Assembly (NCBI GenBank): GCA_030149595.1
Contig: JASFBI010000059.1
Location: forward strand, 1-8,273
Length of the DNA stretch: 8,273 nucleotides
DNA from: Desulfobacterales bacterium
Lineage (GTDB): Bacteria > Desulfobacterota > Desulfobacteria > Desulfobacterales > DAOWNP01
Direction: 5' to 3'
Under the pieces are notes generated by a model. It worked only from the letters and a program-made list of their open reading frames with translations. It did no database searches and was not told the DNA's origin. Below are positions 6,046 to 8,273 of the stretch, piece by piece. A program made the translations under genes and the position numbers. Each line of letters begins with the position of its first letter. Position 1 is the stretch's first letter.

Positions 6046-6295
6046 AAAGCTTAACCTCCTCTTTTCTGGCATGTCGTACTGAAATAATTCTTATATTCTC
6101 ATTACGATATGTGATAATTCCTGACCAGTGTTTTTCACCTATTTTCCCAACTATAATAAATCTTTGCTCATCAGTCATTTTTGTAGGAATCTCCAATAAA
6201 TCAGGATCATTCCAAAGCGCTTGAGCAGCAATAAAATCAATTCCATGCTTATTTTTATTGGTTTTTGATTTTGCAGGGTCAAATTCAAAGTTCAT
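6035..6295 (-). CDS. brnT: BrnT family toxin (DUF497)
   Basis: The 86-residue protein has the DUF497/BrnT signature: FEFDPAKSKTNKNKHGIDF (3-21), ALWNDPD, DEQRFIIVGKI (43-52), an ITYR strand and the C-terminal core IRIISVRHARKEEVKLYE. BrnT of Brucella abortus is a RelE-fold ribonuclease that stops translation and is neutralised by BrnA. The conserved Arg and His residues of the C-terminal core (Arg69, Arg74, His75, Arg77) look intact, so there is no sign of inactivation. The ATG is well placed for the family but has no ribosome-binding site and lies about 10 nt after a -10 box. It is on the same strand as the DUF748 gene but separated by a probable terminator and its own promoter. Confidence 0.93.
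   Translation of the reverse strand: MNFEFDPAKSKTNKNKHGIDFIAAQALWNDPDLLEIPTKMTDEQRFIIVGKIGEKHWSGIITYRNENIRIISVRHARKEEVKLYES
6055..6060 (-). promoter_or_regulatory. Strong ribosome-binding site of brnA
   Basis: AGGAGG on the minus strand, within the brnT coding end, 9 nt before ATG 6045. It decides the brnA start and contrasts with the missing site before brnT. Confidence 0.75.
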
Positions 6296-6334
6296 AGTAT
6301 AAATAGTATACCTGCTGGGTATATACTATGTCAA
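6293..6334 (-). promoter_or_regulatory. brnTA promoter overlapped by an inverted-repeat operator
   Basis: On the minus strand TTGACA (6334-6329), an 18-nt spacer and TATACT (6310-6305) form a near-consensus sigma70 promoter. The same stretch has a perfect 9-bp inverted repeat, CATAGTATA (6293-6301) with TATACTATG (6322-6330), and a further copy of ATAGTATA at 6303-6310, giving three half-sites: two direct, one inverted. This covers the -10, the spacer and the toxin start codon, as expected for autorepression by a ribbon-helix-helix antitoxin; BrnA binding is inferred, not shown. Confidence 0.72.
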
Positions 6335-6397
6335 TTATTATAGCGATGAGAATGAACTATACAGGCTGTTATAAAATTAAATATATGCAAATATTTT

Positions 6398-6439
6398 AAA
6401 AAAAAGTTTCAACACTGATTATGACGGCATCCTTGAACT
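6398..6439 (-). terminator. Probable terminator of the DUF748 gene
   Basis: On the minus strand AGTTCAA (6439-6433) pairs with TTGAAACT (6412-6405), with one bulged A and a 20-nt loop, and a run of eight T follows. It lies about 34 nt after the DUF748 stop and would separate that gene from brnT. The stem is AT-rich with a long loop, so efficiency is doubtful. Confidence 0.4.
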
Positions 6440-6459
6440 ATTTGCGTAATAATTATGTC

Positions 6460-6579
6460 CCCTGTTTTTTTGTTATTTAATTCCTAGTTCCACACGGCTG
6501 CCTGGATTTTTCTTCTCTTTGCCCTTGTAAAAGTCACTGGGTTCAACTATGAAAATCCGTTCAGCATCCACTTTTTTGG
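6460..6579. repeat. Right copy of the ~120-bp direct repeat, at the 3' end of the DUF748 gene
   Basis: This is the intact gene end matching 5662-5784. Start-to-start distance between the copies is about 798 bp, and the intervening 675 bp hold brnT, brnA, their promoter and a probable terminator. Confidence 0.93.
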
Positions 6580-8273
6580 AATTAAGAATATACCCCTTAA
6601 CACTTAAAGCTCTTTTATGTGCCAAAATGTGCAAATCTTCACTGGTAACGGGGATTTCTTCAAGTACCGCCTTTTTCATCATCTCTATTGTGGGTTTAAT
6701 TGGGGGAGTACCGGGGATATCTGCTTTTAAGCCAGTGGGTTTATCATTAGATTCAGCAGTGCTTTTCCCGACTGTTTTAAGTTTTTTTTCCATGAAGTCG
6801 CGGTAGACTTTTTGGGTGTAAGCATCATACTCCTGTTTCTGTAAAATGATTTCGTTAAGGGGGATCAGCTTTACCGGGGGCATTTTTTTAAGTTTTTCAG
6901 CTTTAATAATATTTTCAAACCGTTGGTTTTTAATGGCCTGCCTGTCTTTTTCAGGATCAGCATAACCTGCTATTTCAATGTTTAAACCTGGACGTTCAAA
7001 AAGAGCTTTGATAACTGTATCTAATTTTGAATGTTCTTTTTCTGCAGGTTCTGTCATGGCCGGGTGAAAATTGATCAGGTTTATTTTTTCACTGCTTCCG
7101 AACATGTGACCAATAAGAGCAAACGGGGCAGTTGCTGCTTTTATCAGGAGATTCTTAATAACAGTTATTACAGTTCCTGCGATGCTGAAATCAGGATCAT
7201 TCAGATTGCCTGTTACGGGAATATCAAGATTAATTTTTCCTCTGCTGTCTTTTTTTGTGGTGATTGCCTGCCCGTTGAGATTTATACCATTGATTGTAAG
7301 ATTACCGCTGGTTGTATCAGCCAGATTTTCTCCGAAAATATTAAATCTGTCTATCATGAGTTCTTGTATGGAGGTTGTCCAGTTCTGTGCGGGTTTTACT
7401 GAATTTTTTACTGGTGTTTTTTCTGTTTTTAATGAAGTGTGGGGCTCTTTTGGAATTAGTACTGCAAGGTTGATGTCTCCGGCAGGTTGGCGCTTGATTC
7501 TGAGATCTCCTCCGTCAAGACTCACTTTTCCTGCTGATATTGTCATTTCTGATGTAGCAATGAAAATATCCTTAATCATAAAAGAAGAGATATTCAGGAT
7601 GTCGCTGATATCTGGATTAGCTGTGGTTTTATAATCATCTTTCAGATATATCCGTGCATGGTCTATTTTAAATTCATCAAGAGTAAGCACTGCCTCTGGC
7701 AAGGGCTTTGATTGTAAATCAGCATGTTCTTTCTCCTGGGTACTATCTTCATGTTTGTCAGGTATAAGATTATTGATGTTGATTTCCCCGTTTTTCAGGC
7801 GGGTGAACCCGATTTCAGGTGAGGAGATTTCGATCTTTTTTATATGAATTTTATTTAATAGGGGCTGGGATTTCCCTAAACTAAGGTAAAAACGGGCAAG
7901 TTTGATAACGGGATGCTTTTTTTTATCTATGATGTCAAGTTTTTTTAGTGTAAATTCTCCGGAAAAGTTTATTGATGGAGAGTTGTCTTTCTGGTTATAA
8001 AAAGTAATATTTGTTGCTATATCAAGAAAACCAGATTGTACATTCATGTTGGTTTTTATTGGTAAATAGGAAAAATAGTGAGCAAGATCAATATTTTTTA
8101 AGTTTAGATCCAGTATGGTTTTTATGTTTTTGTGAAATGGTTTTGTCTTTCCGCTCAGGGAAATTGGTGTATCATTAAAACTTGCAGATAAGTTGGGAGT
8201 GACAAATATATCGATTTTTGCATCTATATTGGAAATAAACGGAAGGCTGATATTTATGTCCCTTATTTTGTGT
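6473..8273 (-). CDS. DUF748/AsmA-like envelope protein, N-terminus outside the window
   Basis: The frame is open from the right edge to TAA at 6475-6473, 599 residues; ATG 8047 is internal, since coding continues upstream through family-like sequence (LNLKNIDLAHYFSYLP followed by NVQSGFLDIATNITF). DUF748 proteins are long, often over 1000 residues, and belong to the AsmA-like group built of beta-rich repeats in the periplasm. Visible repeats alternate strands and IN/IK-rich stretches (SPEIGFTRLKNGEININNL, DSRGKINLDIPVTGNLNDPD). A typical C-terminal region follows with RPGLNIEIAGYADPEKDRQA, then LHILAHKRALSVKGYILNSK and KVDAERIFIVEP, which looks like the tail of an OmpA-like domain. AsmA relatives are linked to outer-membrane assembly and phospholipid transfer; the role of this one is unknown. 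Its 3' end is duplicated at 5662-5784. Confidence 0.85.
   Translation of the reverse strand, partial: HKIRDINISLPFISNIDAKIDIFVTPNLSASFNDTPISLSGKTKPFHKNIKTILDLNLKNIDLAHYFSYLPIKTNMNVQSGFLDIATNITFYNQKDNSPSINFSGEFTLKKLDIIDKKKHPVIKLARFYLSLGKSQPLLNKIHIKKIEISSPEIGFTRLKNGEININNLIPDKHEDSTQEKEHADLQSKPLPEAVLTLDEFKIDHARIYLKDDYKTTANPDISDILNISSFMIKDIFIATSEMTISAGKVSLDGGDLRIKRQPAGDINLAVLIPKEPHTSLKTEKTPVKNSVKPAQNWTTSIQELMIDRFNIFGENLADTTSGNLTINGINLNGQAITTKKDSRGKINLDIPVTGNLNDPDFSIAGTVITVIKNLLIKAATAPFALIGHMFGSSEKINLINFHPAMTEPAEKEHSKLDTVIKALFERPGLNIEIAGYADPEKDRQAIKNQRFENIIKAEKLKKMPPVKLIPLNEIILQKQEYDAYTQKVYRDFMEKKLKTVGKSTAESNDKPTGLKADIPGTPPIKPTIEMMKKAVLEEIPVTSEDLHILAHKRALSVKGYILNSKKVDAERIFIVEPSDFYKGKEKKNPGSRVELGIK

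Noticed and set aside
6046..6072. Longer brnA starting at ATG 6072
   Set aside because: The extra nine codons overlap the AGGAGG site, and the family starts at the KAKELD segment; ATG 6045 has correct spacing.
7031..7634. Long plus-strand open frames opposite the DUF748 gene
   Set aside because: They are antisense shadows of a clearly coding minus-strand gene, with no recognisable domain or ribosome-binding site.

Overview
The window is AT-rich bacterial DNA that reads like a chromosome segment from an anaerobic, low-GC Desulfobacterota-type bacterium, possibly Desulfobacterales. That placement is an inference. It rests on a selenocysteine-encoding selD, a FadH-like Old Yellow Enzyme flavoprotein, a split F-type ATP synthase locus carrying only Fo genes, and a delta-proteobacterial style c-subunit. 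No RNA genes, CRISPR array, transposase or integrase were seen.

Layout. (1) 1-828, minus: N-terminal 276 residues of a FadH/2,4-dienoyl-CoA reductase-like enzyme, cut by the left edge. (2) 829-1109: divergent intergenic region with a possible minus-strand promoter. (3) 1110-3816, plus: pgeF (YfiH family), pyrK (dihydroorotate dehydrogenase electron-transfer subunit) and selD (selenophosphate synthetase). selD has an in-frame UGA at codon 20 and a clean SECIS-like hairpin just after it, so its true span is 2761-3816 and a simple ORF call misses its first 43 codons. (4) 3915-5602, plus: atpZ, atpI, atpB (subunit a) and atpE (subunit c), ended by a strong, bidirectional-looking terminator at 5635-5675. 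The b, delta and F1 genes are not here. (5) 5662-6579: a small island holding a brnT-brnA toxin-antitoxin pair on the minus strand. It is bracketed by two direct repeats of about 120 bp, both made from the 3' end of the large gene to the right. (6) 6473-8273, minus: a DUF748/AsmA-like envelope protein, cut by the right edge.

How the parts relate. pyrK and selD are tightly linked (2-nt gap; the selD ribosome-binding site lies inside the end of pyrK). The four Fo genes form a compact unit whose c-subunit gene has the strongest ribosome-binding site, in keeping with the many c copies per complex. The toxin-antitoxin pair has its own near-consensus promoter embedded in inverted repeats, almost no leader before the toxin, and a strong ribosome-binding site before the antitoxin. 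The repeats suggest the pair arrived by an event that copied the end of the DUF748 gene.

The points most worth following are the selenocysteine SelD with its SECIS, the toxin-antitoxin island between gene-end repeats, the near-leaderless brnT start inside its operator, and the partial sodium-type ligand set in the c-subunit.
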